Source of the DNA: Ruegeria atlantica | Lineage (GTDB): Bacteria; Pseudomonadota; Alphaproteobacteria; Rhodobacterales; Rhodobacteraceae | Length of the DNA: 64,000 nucleotides | Direction of reading: 5' to 3' | NCBI GenBank assembly: GCA_013032095.1 | Contig: WQBJ01000013.1 | Coordinates: 1 to 64,000, forward strand | Shown: positions 18,628 to 27,866 of the stretch, piece after piece | Numbering within the stretch: the stretch's first letter is position 1 | Layout of the letters: every line of letters starts with the position of its first letter | The notes under the pieces: model-generated | Database searches by the model: none | What the model saw: only the letters and a program-made list of their open reading frames with translations | What the model was told of the DNA's origin: nothing | Made by a program: the position numbers and the translations under genes

Positions 18628-19331
18628 TATGCGTCCTCCTTCTTGCGGGTGGTGCGCTGTTCAATGCGCTTTTCGTGCTCGCCCTGAATGATGCGATGTA
18701 CGTAGATACCGGGCAAGTGGATCTGATCGGGGTCCAGCGAGCCACGTGGCACGATTTCTTCGACCTCAGCGATGCAGATCTTGCCACAAGTCGCGGCGGG
18801 CACGTTAAAGTTGCGGGCGGTCTTGCGGAAGATCAGGTTCCCGGTGTCGTCGGCTTTCCACGCCTTTACGATGGCGAGGTCGGCAAAGATGCCTTCTTCC
18901 ATGATATAGGTCTCGCCGTTGAAATCCTTGTGCTCTTTGCCCTCGGCGATCACGGTGCCGACACCGGTCTTGGTATAGAAACCGGGAATGCCGGCGCCAC
19001 CGGCGCGCATGCGCTCCGCCAGGGTGCCTTGCGGGTTGAATTCCAGCTCAAGCTCTCCGGCCAGGTACTGACGCATAAATTCCGCGTTTTCGCCGACATA
19101 AGAGCTGATCATTTTTTTGACCTGCTTGGTCTGCAGCAGAATGCCGATGCCGAAATCATCAACGCCTGCGTTGTTCGAAGCAAAGGTCAAGTCCTGCGCA
19201 CCCGAGTCCTTGATCGCCTCCAGCAATAGTTCCGGGATACCGCACAGGCCAAACCCACCTGCCGCAATCATCATGCCATCCGACAGCACTCCGTCGAGAG
19301 CTTCGGTGGCATTGGCATATATTTTCTTCAT
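18627..19331 (-). CDS. scoA: Succinyl-CoA:3-ketoacid CoA-transferase subunit A
   Basis: Start ATG 19331 (MKKIYANATEALDG) is the usual family start; the open frame to 19352 adds seven unsupported residues. The 234-residue protein has the oxyanion/glycine motif GGFGLCGIPE and the TSNNAG-like ASNNAGVDDFG segment of the alpha subunit. It works as a heteromer with ScoB. The ~90-base gap from topA upstream contains a possible long-loop stem (19341-19386) of doubtful meaning. Confidence 0.93.
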   Translation of the reverse strand: MKKIYANATEALDGVLSDGMMIAAGGFGLCGIPELLLEAIKDSGAQDLTFASNNAGVDDFGIGILLQTKQVKKMISSYVGENAEFMRQYLAGELELEFNPQGTLAERMRAGGAGIPGFYTKTGVGTVIAEGKEHKDFNGETYIMEEGIFADLAIVKAWKADDTGNLIFRKTARNFNVPAATCGKICIAEVEEIVPRGSLDPDQIHLPGIYVHRIIQGEHEKRIEQRTTRKKEDA

Positions 19332-19422
19332 GGAAAACTCCCCCAATGACATGGTGATGGGCAGGTTGTGCCGTCAGGTCATGGGGAAGTCAACGAATCC
19401 AAGGGGGTGGTGGTATTTCTAC

Positions 19423-22047
19423 CTAAGTGGTCGCCTTTTTTGTGGTTTTCTTGGCAGCAGCCTTTTTCTTGGGAGCTGCCTTCTTTTTGGTGCCCTTCTT
19501 GGCTGCGCGTTCATTGACCAGTTCGACGGCCATTTCTTGAGTCACGTCTTCAGGCTTGATGTCCTTGGGAATGGTCGCGTTGACCTTCTCCCATTTTACA
19601 TATGGCCCATAGCGCCCGTCCAGAACCTGCATCGCACCGCCATCGGGGTGTTCGCCCAGCTCTTTCAGAGGTTTGGCCGCGGCTCTTCGTCCACGTCCGG
19701 GATTGGCGCGCTTTTCGGCCAGCATTTCCACCGCCCGGTTCATACCGATCTCGAACACATCGTTCGGGTCTTTGAGGTTGGCATAGACCGGTTTTGCTTC
19801 TTCGGGCAGCTGGTGCATCAGGTACGGGCCAAACCGCCCGAAGTTCGAGCTGATCATGCCTCCTTCGGGATGTTCGCCGATCTGGCGGGGCAGGGACAGC
19901 AACGTCAGCGCCTTCTCCAGATCCATGTCGTCCTTGCTCCACCCTCGCGGCAGTGAGGCGCGCGGCGGTTTCTTGTTCTCGGGTGTCGGTTCGCCCCGCT
20001 GAACATAGGGGCCAAAGCGACCCGATTTCAGCCAGATTTCATCGCCCGCATCCTCACCCAGTAGACGTTCATCGCCTTCGGCCCCTTCGCCCGCAATGGG
20101 GCGCGTATAAGTGCATTCTGGGTAATTGCCGCAGCCCACGAACCCGCCGGTGCGCGACGTTTTCAGGTGCAACTGGCCCACACCGCACTTCGGGCAGATG
20201 CGTGGATCGGACCCGTCCTCTCGCGGAGGGTAGAGCTGCGGTGCAAGTGCCTCATCCAACTTGTCCAGCACTTCCGAAATGCGCAATTCGGACGTCTCAC
20301 CGATTGCAGCCGAGAAATCGCGCCAGAATTTGCCCAGCAGGTCTTTGTAATCCCGGTCGCCGGCGCTGACGTCGTCCAGTTGTTCTTCCAGATTTGCGGT
20401 GAACTCGTATCCCACATACTGCCGGAAGAAGTTCAGCAGGAAGATGGTGACGATCCGCCCCTTTTCCTCGGGGATCAGACGGTTTTTGTCTTTACGGACA
20501 TATTCCCGGTCCTGAATCGTGGTCACGATCGAGGCGTAGGTCGAGGGGCGCCCGATGCCCAACTCCTCCATCCGCTTGACCAAGGTGGCTTCGGTATAGC
20601 GTGGTGGCGGTTGGGTGTGGTGCTGCAGGGCCAGAACGGATTCGTTGTCGGACAGGATGGCGGACTTGTCATCGCTGGTCGCCTTGGCGAACTGGTCCTT
20701 CAGCGATGTCTTAGCAAACGACGCTGGATCGCCCTGCATGATCTGCGGCAGACGCTTTTCGTCGTCATCGGCGACGTCGTCGCGGCCCTCTTCGTAGACG
20801 CGCATGAAGCCGTCGAACAGAACCACCTGACCAGTGGCGCGCAGGCCGACCTGACCGTCCGGGCTGCCAATCTCGACCGTCGTCCGCTCCAAACGTGCGG
20901 CGGCCATCTGACAGGCGATGGTGCGCTTCCAGATCAGATCATAGAGCTTGCGCTGATCCTCATCCGTGACCTTCAGCGCTTTGGCGTCACGCGACATATC
21001 CGTGGGGCGGATACATTCGTGCGCTTCCTGCGCGTTCTTGGCCTTGTTCTTGTACATGCGCGGGCTGTCGGGCACGTATTCGTCGCCATAACGGTCTTTG
21101 ATCGCATCGCGGGTGGCAGCAACAGCTTCGGGCGCCATATCGATACCGTCGGTCCGCATATAGGTAATATACCCGGCCTCATACAGTCGCTGTGCCACCT
21201 GCATCGCGTGACGCGCACCCATGCCAAACTTGCGGCTGGCTTCCTGCTGCAGGGTTGAGGTCATGAATGGCGCGCTAGGGTTGCGGGCGGCAGGTTTGGC
21301 CTCGACCGACGTGACGCTAAGCGCGCGGCTTGTGATTGCCTGTACCGCCAATTCGGCCTGAGTGGCGTTGGCCAGATCGTGCTTGTCCAGCTTTCTCCCG
21401 GCCAGAGTAACCAGCCGCGCCTCATAGGTTTGGCCACGCGGCGTTTCAAACAGCGCCCGTACCGACCAGTATTCGACCGGCTTGAACGCCTCGATCTCCA
21501 TCTCGCGTTCAACGATCAGCCGCAGGCAGACCGACTGCACGCGTCCAGCGGATTTTGCGCCGGGCAGCTTGCGCCACAAAACGGGCGACAGGTTGAACCC
21601 CACCAGATAGTCCAGCGCGCGGCGGGCCAGATAGGCCTCGACCAGAGGCATGTCGACCTCACGCGGGTTTTGCATCGCTTCGGTCACAGCATCTTTAGTG
21701 ATGGCGTTGAATGTGACGCGGCTAACCGGAGTGTCCTTCTTGATTGAACGTCGTTTGGTCAGCGCCTCTTGCAGGTGCCAACTGATCGCCTCGCCCTCAC
21801 GATCGGGGTCGGTGGCGAGGATCAGGGCGTTGTCTTCTTTCAACGCGTCAGCGATGGCTTTGACATGTTTACGGCTGTCGTTGCCGACTTCCCATTTCAT
21901 CTCAAATTCATGCTCGGGATCGACCGAACCATCCTTCGGAGGCAGGTCGCGTACATGGCCATAAGACGCCAGAACAGTGTAGTCGGGGCCAAGATATTTG
22001 TTGATTGTTTTGGCTTTGGCCGGGGATTCTACAACAACTACAGGCAT
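19423..22047 (-). CDS. topA: DNA topoisomerase I
   Basis: An 874-residue type IA topoisomerase that relaxes negative supercoils. The N-terminal Toprim domain begins VVESPAKAKTI and contains the acidic DPDREGEAISWH stretch. The catalytic tyrosine lies in GIGRPSTYASI (about residue 500). A zinc-ribbon (CPKCGVGQ..CGNYPEC) follows near 600, then topoisomerase C-terminal repeats (GRFGPYVQRG, GRFGPYLMHQ, GRYGPYVKWE). It ends in a Lys/Ala-rich tail (KKAAPKKKAAAKKTTKKA) that probably binds DNA. The start is the family-standard MPVVVVE. Confidence 0.97.
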   Translation of the reverse strand: MPVVVVESPAKAKTINKYLGPDYTVLASYGHVRDLPPKDGSVDPEHEFEMKWEVGNDSRKHVKAIADALKEDNALILATDPDREGEAISWHLQEALTKRRSIKKDTPVSRVTFNAITKDAVTEAMQNPREVDMPLVEAYLARRALDYLVGFNLSPVLWRKLPGAKSAGRVQSVCLRLIVEREMEIEAFKPVEYWSVRALFETPRGQTYEARLVTLAGRKLDKHDLANATQAELAVQAITSRALSVTSVEAKPAARNPSAPFMTSTLQQEASRKFGMGARHAMQVAQRLYEAGYITYMRTDGIDMAPEAVAATRDAIKDRYGDEYVPDSPRMYKNKAKNAQEAHECIRPTDMSRDAKALKVTDEDQRKLYDLIWKRTIACQMAAARLERTTVEIGSPDGQVGLRATGQVVLFDGFMRVYEEGRDDVADDDEKRLPQIMQGDPASFAKTSLKDQFAKATSDDKSAILSDNESVLALQHHTQPPPRYTEATLVKRMEELGIGRPSTYASIVTTIQDREYVRKDKNRLIPEEKGRIVTIFLLNFFRQYVGYEFTANLEEQLDDVSAGDRDYKDLLGKFWRDFSAAIGETSELRISEVLDKLDEALAPQLYPPREDGSDPRICPKCGVGQLHLKTSRTGGFVGCGNYPECTYTRPIAGEGAEGDERLLGEDAGDEIWLKSGRFGPYVQRGEPTPENKKPPRASLPRGWSKDDMDLEKALTLLSLPRQIGEHPEGGMISSNFGRFGPYLMHQLPEEAKPVYANLKDPNDVFEIGMNRAVEMLAEKRANPGRGRRAAAKPLKELGEHPDGGAMQVLDGRYGPYVKWEKVNATIPKDIKPEDVTQEMAVELVNERAAKKGTKKKAAPKKKAAAKKTTKKATT

Positions 22048-22095
22048 TTAAGGGAAAACCTCGCTCGACGGATTTGGCGCCTTCTATGATCGTGC

Positions 22096-22125
22096 AAAAT
22101 GTGTAGGGCAAGAGCGAATTGTCAA
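22096..22125 (-). promoter_or_regulatory. Possible sigma-70 promoter for topA
   Basis: On the minus strand a perfect -35 TTGACA (22125-22120) is followed after 18 bases by a weak -10 CATTTT. The predicted start site is about 40 bases upstream of topA. The -10 is poor, so the call is tentative. Confidence 0.35.
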
Positions 22126-22209
22126 TGCGTTCCTTCATTAACCTTAAATTGACGGTGATTTCAGCACGCTAGCTGCAGAAAATAACAGCGAAGGTCGATC
22201 AGCGTCCCG

Positions 22210-23337
22210 TCAAGATGTCAAGGACAACAACCCTCCGGGCTGGCGTTGAATGCGACCATCCAGTTCAAGATCGACCAACGCCGGGCCAATCTCGCCTGCA
22301 TTGGCGGCGATATCGCGGATCAGCTGGTCCTCGGCGATGGGCGACGGCCCGAGCCGGGCCAGTATTTCGCGATGGAGCGTTTCAGCCGATGGGGCAGGCT
22401 CTGGCGCCATTTCAGGCTGGGGCCGCTCGAACAGGTCCGTCTGTTGTTGTGGAAGCGCTTCGATCACGTCTTCAGCGGATCGGACCAAAGTGGCGCCATC
22501 CCGGATCAGCAGATTGCACCCGGCTGCACGGGCATCGAATGGGTGACCGGGTACGGCCAGAACCTCGCGCCCCTGATCAAGAGCATCGCGCGCTGTTATC
22601 AGGCTACCGGATTTGGCAGCGGCCTCTACAACCACGACCGCCTGGGCTAACCCGGAGATAATTCGATTGCGCCGGGGAAAGTGTCGGGCCTGCGGAGACA
22701 CGCCCATTGGCTGCTCCGACAGCCGCAGCCCGGATTGGGCGATATCCCCGGCCAGGTCAGTGTTTTCAGCCGGATAGATCACATCTACGCCTCCGGCCAT
22801 GACAGCCACGGTTCCAGTGTCCAGCGCCGCCATATGCGCTGCGGTGTCAATACCGCGCGCCAGGCCCGAGACCACGACATACCCCTGTTTCCCAAGGTCG
22901 GTTGCCAACCCGCGCGCCATCCGAGCGCCCAAGGATGAGCAATTGCGCGCCCCGACCATTGCGATACAGCGCTTTTGCAAGATCGATACATCGCCAATGG
23001 CCCACAGCATCGGAGGCGCGTCGGAAAGATCAGTCAAAGCGTCTGGAAAATCAGCGGACCCAAGGCACAAAAGCTGCGCTCTTGCAGCTTTTGCAGCCTT
23101 GAGTTCCGCCTCAATCACGCCGGGCGGGCAAATTTCATACCCTTCAATTCCGGCGGCGCGTGCCATTTCGGGCAGCGCGGCCAGCGCATTCTGCGCCGAG
23201 CCATGTTCCCGCAGCAGTCGACGAAATGTCGCCGGACCGACCTTGCGCGATCGCAACAGACGAAGCCAGGAAAACCGATCCTCTTCCGTGGTGGGTGGGA
23301 GTGTGGGGTGATAGGAAGATAGCTGCTCTTCGGTCAT
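22210..23337 (-). CDS. dprA: DNA-processing protein DprA
   Basis: I chose ATG 23337 (MTEEQLSS); the open frame to 23502 runs through an AT-rich leader with no family similarity. The 375-residue protein has an N-terminal helix-hairpin-helix/SAM-like region (WLRLLRSRKVGPATFRRLL), a Rossmann core with GARNCSSLGARMARGLA and VVSGLARGIDTAAH, and a C-terminal winged-helix. DprA loads RecA on incoming single-stranded DNA during transformation. In Rhodobacteraceae it also serves uptake of gene-transfer-agent DNA. Confidence 0.95.
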   Translation of the reverse strand: MTEEQLSSYHPTLPPTTEEDRFSWLRLLRSRKVGPATFRRLLREHGSAQNALAALPEMARAAGIEGYEICPPGVIEAELKAAKAARAQLLCLGSADFPDALTDLSDAPPMLWAIGDVSILQKRCIAMVGARNCSSLGARMARGLATDLGKQGYVVVSGLARGIDTAAHMAALDTGTVAVMAGGVDVIYPAENTDLAGDIAQSGLRLSEQPMGVSPQARHFPRRNRIISGLAQAVVVVEAAAKSGSLITARDALDQGREVLAVPGHPFDARAAGCNLLIRDGATLVRSAEDVIEALPQQQTDLFERPQPEMAPEPAPSAETLHREILARLGPSPIAEDQLIRDIAANAGEIGPALVDLELDGRIQRQPGGLLSLTS

Positions 23338-23473
23338 CCGATGCTCCGCCTGATTGCAGAATTGGTTTACGACCGCAGGAGTTAACAGCTTGTGAATCCA
23401 TTCAAATTTTTCGAATAATTTTCTTAACCGGCAGGTGAAGGTCTGACAACACGCTGATCTCACGGGGTAAAAC

Positions 23474-23511
23474 AAAAAAACACCCTCTCGAGGGGAAACC
23501 ACGAGAGGGTG
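23474..23511 (-). terminator. Rho-independent terminator after tldD
   Basis: A perfect 10-bp stem CACCCTCTCG/CGAGAGGGTG is followed on the minus strand by seven consecutive T. It separates tldD from dprA. Confidence 0.9.
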
Positions 23512-23568
23512 CCGATAAAGGGTGAGCGTCGTCGCGCTGTGTTAACCCTAAGCGTGGCTGATTCTGTG

Positions 23569-24990
23569 TCAGGCAGCCGATCCGCCGACTGTCAGGCCAT
23601 CCATCAGAACAGTCGGCTGGCCGACGCCAACTGGCACCCACTGACCATCCTTGCCACAAGTTCCCATGCCAGGATCAAGCGCCATATCATTGCCCAGCCC
23701 CCGGATTCGGTTCAACGCGGATGGCCCATCGCCGATCAACGTCGCCCCTTTGACCGGAGCGCCGATCTTTCCGTTTTCGACGCGGTAGGCCTCGGTGCAG
23801 GAGAAGACAAACTTACCGTTGGTGATATCAACCTGACCGCCGCCAAAGCCCACAGCCCAAATACCGTCCTTGATATCCGCTACAAGCGAGGCCGGATCCG
23901 CGTCTCCGCCCAGCATCACGGTATTGGTCATCCGCGGCATGGGTTTGTGGGCATAGCTTTGCCGCCGACCGTTTCCGGTGGGTGCAACGCCCATCAAGCG
24001 CGCGTTCTGGCGGTCCTGCATATACCCGGTCAGGATACCATCCTCGATCAGCACCGTCCGTGAGCTGGGCGTGCCTTCATCATCCACGGTGATCGAACCG
24101 CGACGGTCGGTAATCGTACCGTCATCAACGACTGTGACGCCTTTGGAGGCAATCTGCTGTCCCATCAGACCGGCAAAGGCCGAACTGCCCTTGCGGTTGA
24201 AATCGCCTTCCAGCCCGTGTCCGATGGCCTCGTGCAGGAGGATACCGGGCCAACCGGGCCCGAGGGCAACTTCCATCACGCCAGCTGGGGCAGGGATAGC
24301 GTCGAGATTGACCAACGCGATCCGAAGCGCCTCGCGCGCTTTGTCCTGCCAGTCGGCGGGGTCGATCAGACCGTCCAGACCTACGCGCCCTCCGCCACCA
24401 GCCGAGCCGCTTTCACGGCGTCCGTCCTGCTCCACGATCACCGAGATATTCAGGCGTGTCATCGGGCGCACGTCGCGGACCTGAACGCCGTCAGGGCGCA
24501 AGATCTCGACCTCTTGCACGGCGGCCATGAGCGATGCGCTGACTTGTACCACGCGTGAGTCCAGATCGCGGGCAAAGGCGTCGATCTCACGCAACGTTTC
24601 AATCTTTACAGGGAAACTGGCGGATTCGATCGGGTCTTCATCCGTGTAGAGGCGGGTGTTTGTTGCTCGAGGGGCATCGGCCAAGGTGCCGCCACCGTCG
24701 CCAACTGCCAGACGAGCCGTCTCGGCGGCGCGTTTCAGCGCCGGGATCGAGACGTCAGTAGAATGCGCGTACCCTGCCACCTCACCCTGCACAGCGCGCA
24801 GGCCAAACCCCTCTGAGGCATCGTAGGATGCTGTCTTCAAACGCCCGTCATCAAAGACCAGAGCCTCGGATTTTCGGCGCTCGACGAACAGTTCTCCGTC
24901 CTCGGCCCCGCTCGTGGCGGACTGCAAAACCGCAAGCGCTTCGTCCTGCGGAAGAGAGCTTTCAAAGGGGCGAAACGGGTCGTTGGGCAT
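23569..24990 (-). CDS. tldD: Metalloprotease TldD
   Basis: Start ATG 24990 (MPNDPFRP) is preferred over the frame opening at 25023. The 473-residue protein carries the zinc motif HEAIGH in the segment GPGWPGILLHEAIGHGLEGD and the family C-terminus GIWAVGFGGGQVDITNGKF. TldD usually works with TldE/PmbA to degrade unfolded or modified peptides; no tldE partner is in the window. Its leader overlaps an FNR-type box 20 bases upstream of the start, which may also affect the divergent ctaC gene. Confidence 0.95.
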   Translation of the reverse strand: MPNDPFRPFESSLPQDEALAVLQSATSGAEDGELFVERRKSEALVFDDGRLKTASYDASEGFGLRAVQGEVAGYAHSTDVSIPALKRAAETARLAVGDGGGTLADAPRATNTRLYTDEDPIESASFPVKIETLREIDAFARDLDSRVVQVSASLMAAVQEVEILRPDGVQVRDVRPMTRLNISVIVEQDGRRESGSAGGGGRVGLDGLIDPADWQDKAREALRIALVNLDAIPAPAGVMEVALGPGWPGILLHEAIGHGLEGDFNRKGSSAFAGLMGQQIASKGVTVVDDGTITDRRGSITVDDEGTPSSRTVLIEDGILTGYMQDRQNARLMGVAPTGNGRRQSYAHKPMPRMTNTVMLGGDADPASLVADIKDGIWAVGFGGGQVDITNGKFVFSCTEAYRVENGKIGAPVKGATLIGDGPSALNRIRGLGNDMALDPGMGTCGKDGQWVPVGVGQPTVLMDGLTVGGSAA

Positions 24991-25009
24991 GGGTTGGGAC
25001 CTTTCGAGT

Positions 25010-25023
25010 TTGATCCAGATCAA
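25010..25023. promoter_or_regulatory. FNR/FnrL-type binding box between tldD and ctaC
   Basis: TTGAT-N4-ATCAA is a perfect FNR-family dyad. It lies 143 bases upstream of the ctaC start and 20 bases upstream of the tldD start. FnrL controls respiratory genes by oxygen in Rhodobacteraceae, so control of the aa3 oxidase operon is a sensible inference. Confidence 0.7.
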
Positions 25024-25166
25024 AAATAGCGTCTGTTTGACGCAAGCATTTTGCTTTATCTACCCGCAGGAATATGGTTTTTAACGCGGCCAAAGACAAC
25101 GGGAGAGGTGCGACTGATTCACACCTTTTCGCCAGGGACGCAAAGATCAAACGATCAGGACAGAAA

Positions 25167-26078
25167 ATGAAGAATGCTTTGATGCTTTCGGGGCTACTAA
25201 CGGCCCTCTCCAGCCTTCCCGCCATGGCTCAGGAGCTTGAGATTATTGGCAAGCCGGTTGACGGCGGCATGGGTTTCCAGCCCGCGGCAACCAGCCTCGC
25301 CGATGGGATCCACCGGCTGGACGGAATGATTCTGGTGATCATCACCGCCATCTGCCTTTTCGTCGCGGCACTCCTGATCTACTGCATCGTGCGTTACAAT
25401 CAACGCACCAACCCCGAGCCTGCGCGTTTCTCGCACTACACCCCTGTTGAGATCGCCTGGACTCTCGGCCCGATCCTCATTCTGGTCTTTATCGGGGCCT
25501 TCTCGCTGCCGGTTTTGTTCAAGCAGCAGGAAATTCCTGAAGGCGACGTAGTCATCAAGGTTGTCGGCAACCAGTGGTACTGGACCTACGAATATGTCGA
25601 TCACGATTTCGCGTTCGACAGTTACCTGTTGGGTCACCCGGCCACTTTGGACGAGGGCGCGCGCCCTGCGGATGCCGATGTCACCCCGTTCGTTCTGGAT
25701 GACGCGATGCGCGCCAAGCTGGCCGATGCCGGTTACAGCGATGACGAGTGGTTGCTGGCCACCGATACTGCCGTAGTCGTGCCCGTCGGCAAGATTATCG
25801 TCATGCAGGTCACCGCGTCGGACGTGATCCATTCGTGGACCATCCCGTCCTTCGGCGTGAAGCAGGACGGTGTTCCGGGTCGTCTGGCCGAACTGTGGTT
25901 CCGGGCCGATAAGGAAGGCGTCTACTTCGGCCAGTGCTCGGAACTGTGCGGTAAGGACCATGCCTATATGCCGATCACCGTCAAAGTGGTCAGCGAACAG
26001 GCGTATGAACAATGGCTGCAAGGCGCTCTGGAAGAGTACGCAGGTCAGCCCGCAGCCTATCAGGTTGCCTCGAACTGA
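25167..26078 (+). CDS. ctaC: Cytochrome c oxidase (aa3) subunit II
   Basis: Start ATG 25167 (MKNALML) begins a signal peptide ending near PAMA/Q; the longer frame from 25074 lacks support. The 303-residue protein has two membrane helices ([19 protein letters not shown] and [19 protein letters not shown]). A periplasmic cupredoxin domain carries the CuA ligands in [11 protein letters not shown] and [12 protein letters not shown], and the electron-entry motif [10 protein letters not shown]. It takes electrons from cytochrome c. It is the first gene of a ctaC-B-coxF-G-E cluster; subunit I (ctaD) is not in the window. Confidence 0.97.
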   Translation: MKNALMLSGLLTALSSLPAMAQELEIIGKPVDGGMGFQPAATSLADGIHRLDGMILVIITAICLFVAALLIYCIVRYNQRTNPEPARFSHYTPVEIAWTLGPILILVFIGAFSLPVLFKQQEIPEGDVVIKVVGNQWYWTYEYVDHDFAFDSYLLGHPATLDEGARPADADVTPFVLDDAMRAKLADAGYSDDEWLLATDTAVVVPVGKIIVMQVTASDVIHSWTIPSFGVKQDGVPGRLAELWFRADKEGVYFGQCSELCGKDHAYMPITVKVVSEQAYEQWLQGALEEYAGQPAAYQVASN

Positions 26079-26154
26079 TACAGTCTTTGGTCTGTTCGAT
26101 ACATGATGCAGGCTGCGCGGTGATCGCGCAGCTTTCGCCCCAAAAGGACCCGAC

Positions 26155-27111
26155 ATGAGCGACGCAAGCATCAATGCCAGCACCGTCACCACGCAGACCC
26201 GCGTGAACGAGGCAAGCTTTGGCGATTATTTCTCCCTGCTGAAGCCGCGTGTGATGTCGCTGGTCGTGTTTACGGCGCTGGTCGGTTTGCTGGCCGCTCC
26301 GGTACCCGTGCACCCGTTCGTCGGGTTCTGTGCTATCCTGTTCATCGCCATCGGCGGCGGCGCGTCCGGCGCGCTGAACATGTGGTGGGACGCAGATATC
26401 GACAAGGTGATGAAGCGTACCAAAGGCCGCCCAATCCCCTCTGGCAAGGTTGAGGCTGGTGAGGCTATGGCCTTAGGTCTGGCGCTGTCGGGCCTGTCGG
26501 TGATCATGCTTGGGCTGGCGACCAACTGGTTCGCCGGAGCCTTCCTTGGCTTCACCATCTTTTTTTACGTCGTCGTCTACACGATGTGGCTGAAACGCTC
26601 GACGCCGCAGAACATCGTGATTGGCGGTGCCGCAGGGGCTTTCCCGCCGGTTATCGGCTGGGTTGCCGCTACGGGCTCGATGACGCTTGAGCCGTGGTTG
26701 ATGTTTGCCCTGACCTTCATGTGGACCCCGCCGCATTTCTGGGCTTTGGCGCTGTTCATGCGCTCGGATTACGACGATGCGGGCGTACCGATGCTGACCG
26801 TAACCCACGGTCGCCGCGCAACCCGTTGGCATATTCTGGTGTACACGGCTCTGCTGGCATTGCTGGCTGTCGGAACCGCGTTCTCGGGTATCGGAGGTCC
26901 AATCTATCTGACAGTTGCCGTAGTAATGAACGCCCTGTTCCTGCGTGGTGCCTGGCAGATCGCACGTAGGACCGAGGACGACTCGGAAGCGGACAACTAC
27001 AAGGTCGAGCGCTCTTTCTTCAAGCTCTCGCTGCTCTATCTTTTCCTGCACTTCGGCGCAATTCTGGCCGAAGCATTGCTGAAACCCTATGGGTTGGGAG
27101 GTTGGTCGTGA
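26155..27111 (+). CDS. ctaB: Protoheme IX farnesyltransferase (heme O synthase)
   Basis: A 318-residue UbiA-family membrane enzyme that adds a farnesyl group to heme b for the aa3 oxidase. The first aspartate-rich motif is NMWWDADIDKVMKRT (with KGRPIPSG). The region FMWTPPHFWALAL and the second motif DYDDAGVPML are also present. About eight hydrophobic helices are visible. The stop overlaps the next GTG start (GTGA), showing translational coupling to the small downstream ORF. Confidence 0.96.
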   Translation: MSDASINASTVTTQTRVNEASFGDYFSLLKPRVMSLVVFTALVGLLAAPVPVHPFVGFCAILFIAIGGGASGALNMWWDADIDKVMKRTKGRPIPSGKVEAGEAMALGLALSGLSVIMLGLATNWFAGAFLGFTIFFYVVVYTMWLKRSTPQNIVIGGAAGAFPPVIGWVAATGSMTLEPWLMFALTFMWTPPHFWALALFMRSDYDDAGVPMLTVTHGRRATRWHILVYTALLALLAVGTAFSGIGGPIYLTVAVVMNALFLRGAWQIARRTEDDSEADNYKVERSFFKLSLLYLFLHFGAILAEALLKPYGLGGWS

Positions 27112-27269
27112 GCCTGCGCAAAAGCCATGAACTGCACCAACGCCGGTTCAGCCGCAATCTGGGGGTCGGCCTGACGCTGGCGGCCTTCATCGTGATCATC
27201 TTTGGCCTGACCATCGTTAAGGTGTCGGGCACAGGCCTTGGGCTGCCAACGGAAGAGGTGCAGAACTGA
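27108..27269 (+). CDS. CoxF-like 53-residue membrane protein of the cta operon
   Basis: A short frame from GTG 27108 to TGA 27269. It encodes a basic N-terminus (SLRKSHELHQRRFSRNLG), one membrane helix (GLTLAAFIVIIFGLTIVKV) and a short tail. It overlaps ctaB at its start (GTGA) and ctaG at its end (TGATG), so it must be translated as part of the operon. Small single-helix proteins at this position between ctaB and ctaG are known in alphaproteobacterial cta operons and are described as oxidase assembly factors; the exact role here is unknown. Confidence 0.8.
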   Translation: MSLRKSHELHQRRFSRNLGVGLTLAAFIVIIFGLTIVKVSGTGLGLPTEEVQN

Positions 27270-27844
27270 TGGCGCTGTCCGGTCCGCAGAAAACAGTGGC
27301 GCAGACGGTTGGCGTAGTGGTGCTGATGGGCAGCCTGGCCTGGGCTGCGGTGCCGTTCTACGACTGGTTCTGCCGTGTCACCGGGTTCGGCGGCACCACT
27401 GGCGTGGCCGAAACCGCGCCCGAGGACATACTGGACCGCACTGTTACCGTGCGCTTTGATGCCTCGAAGGCCAAGGATATGGCTTGGGAATTCAAGCCGG
27501 TCGAGCGAGAGATGGAAGTTCGCATCGGTGAAACCGGGCTGGCTTTCTATGAGGCCTATAACCCGACCGACCGCCCGATTGCCGGCCAAGCGTCTTACAA
27601 CGTCGCGCCGTATTCGGCTGGTGGTTATTTCCAGAAAATAGCCTGTTTCTGCTTTGAAGAGCAGGTTTTGGAACCCGGCGAAAGGGTGCAGATGCCGGTA
27701 ACGTTCTTCGTCGACCCGGAAATGGTCGACGATCTGGAAGCCAAGTATGTTCATACGATCACTCTGTCGTATACATTCTACGAAATTGACCTGCCCGAGG
27801 GCTATGCCGCCCTTGAAAAGCAGGCAGAAACAGACACGAACTAA
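27269..27844 (+). CDS. ctaG: Cytochrome c oxidase assembly protein CtaG (Cox11)
   Basis: 191 residues with one N-terminal membrane helix (VGVVVLMGSLAWAAVPFYDWFC) and a periplasmic immunoglobulin-like domain. The copper motif CFCF lies in KIACFCFEEQV, followed by MPVTFFVDPEM. It delivers Cu(I) to the CuB site of subunit I. The start ATG overlaps the small upstream ORF stop by one base (TGATG), and ctaE follows 22 bases later. Confidence 0.96.
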   Translation: MALSGPQKTVAQTVGVVVLMGSLAWAAVPFYDWFCRVTGFGGTTGVAETAPEDILDRTVTVRFDASKAKDMAWEFKPVEREMEVRIGETGLAFYEAYNPTDRPIAGQASYNVAPYSAGGYFQKIACFCFEEQVLEPGERVQMPVTFFVDPEMVDDLEAKYVHTITLSYTFYEIDLPEGYAALEKQAETDTN

Positions 27845-27866
27845 CGCCTGTAGGTGAGGGACGCTG

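Noticed and set aside
19341..19386. Long-loop stem in the scoA leader
   Set aside because: The stem needs a bulge and has a 27-base loop, so it is likely chance pairing.
20167..21258. Long plus-strand open frame (363 codons) antisense to topA
   Set aside because: It is a GC-driven shadow of topA with no recognisable domains or ribosome site.
22138..22150. TTAACCTTAA as a CtrA binding site near topA
   Set aside because: The half-sites do not have the 7-base spacing of the CtrA consensus.
25197..26192. Minus-strand 331-codon open frame antisense to ctaC
   Set aside because: Lies wholly antisense to a clear cytochrome oxidase gene; composition reflects the sense codons.
27020..27754. Minus-strand 244-codon open frame opposite ctaB-ctaG
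   Set aside because: Spans the boundaries of several plus-strand genes and shows no domain.
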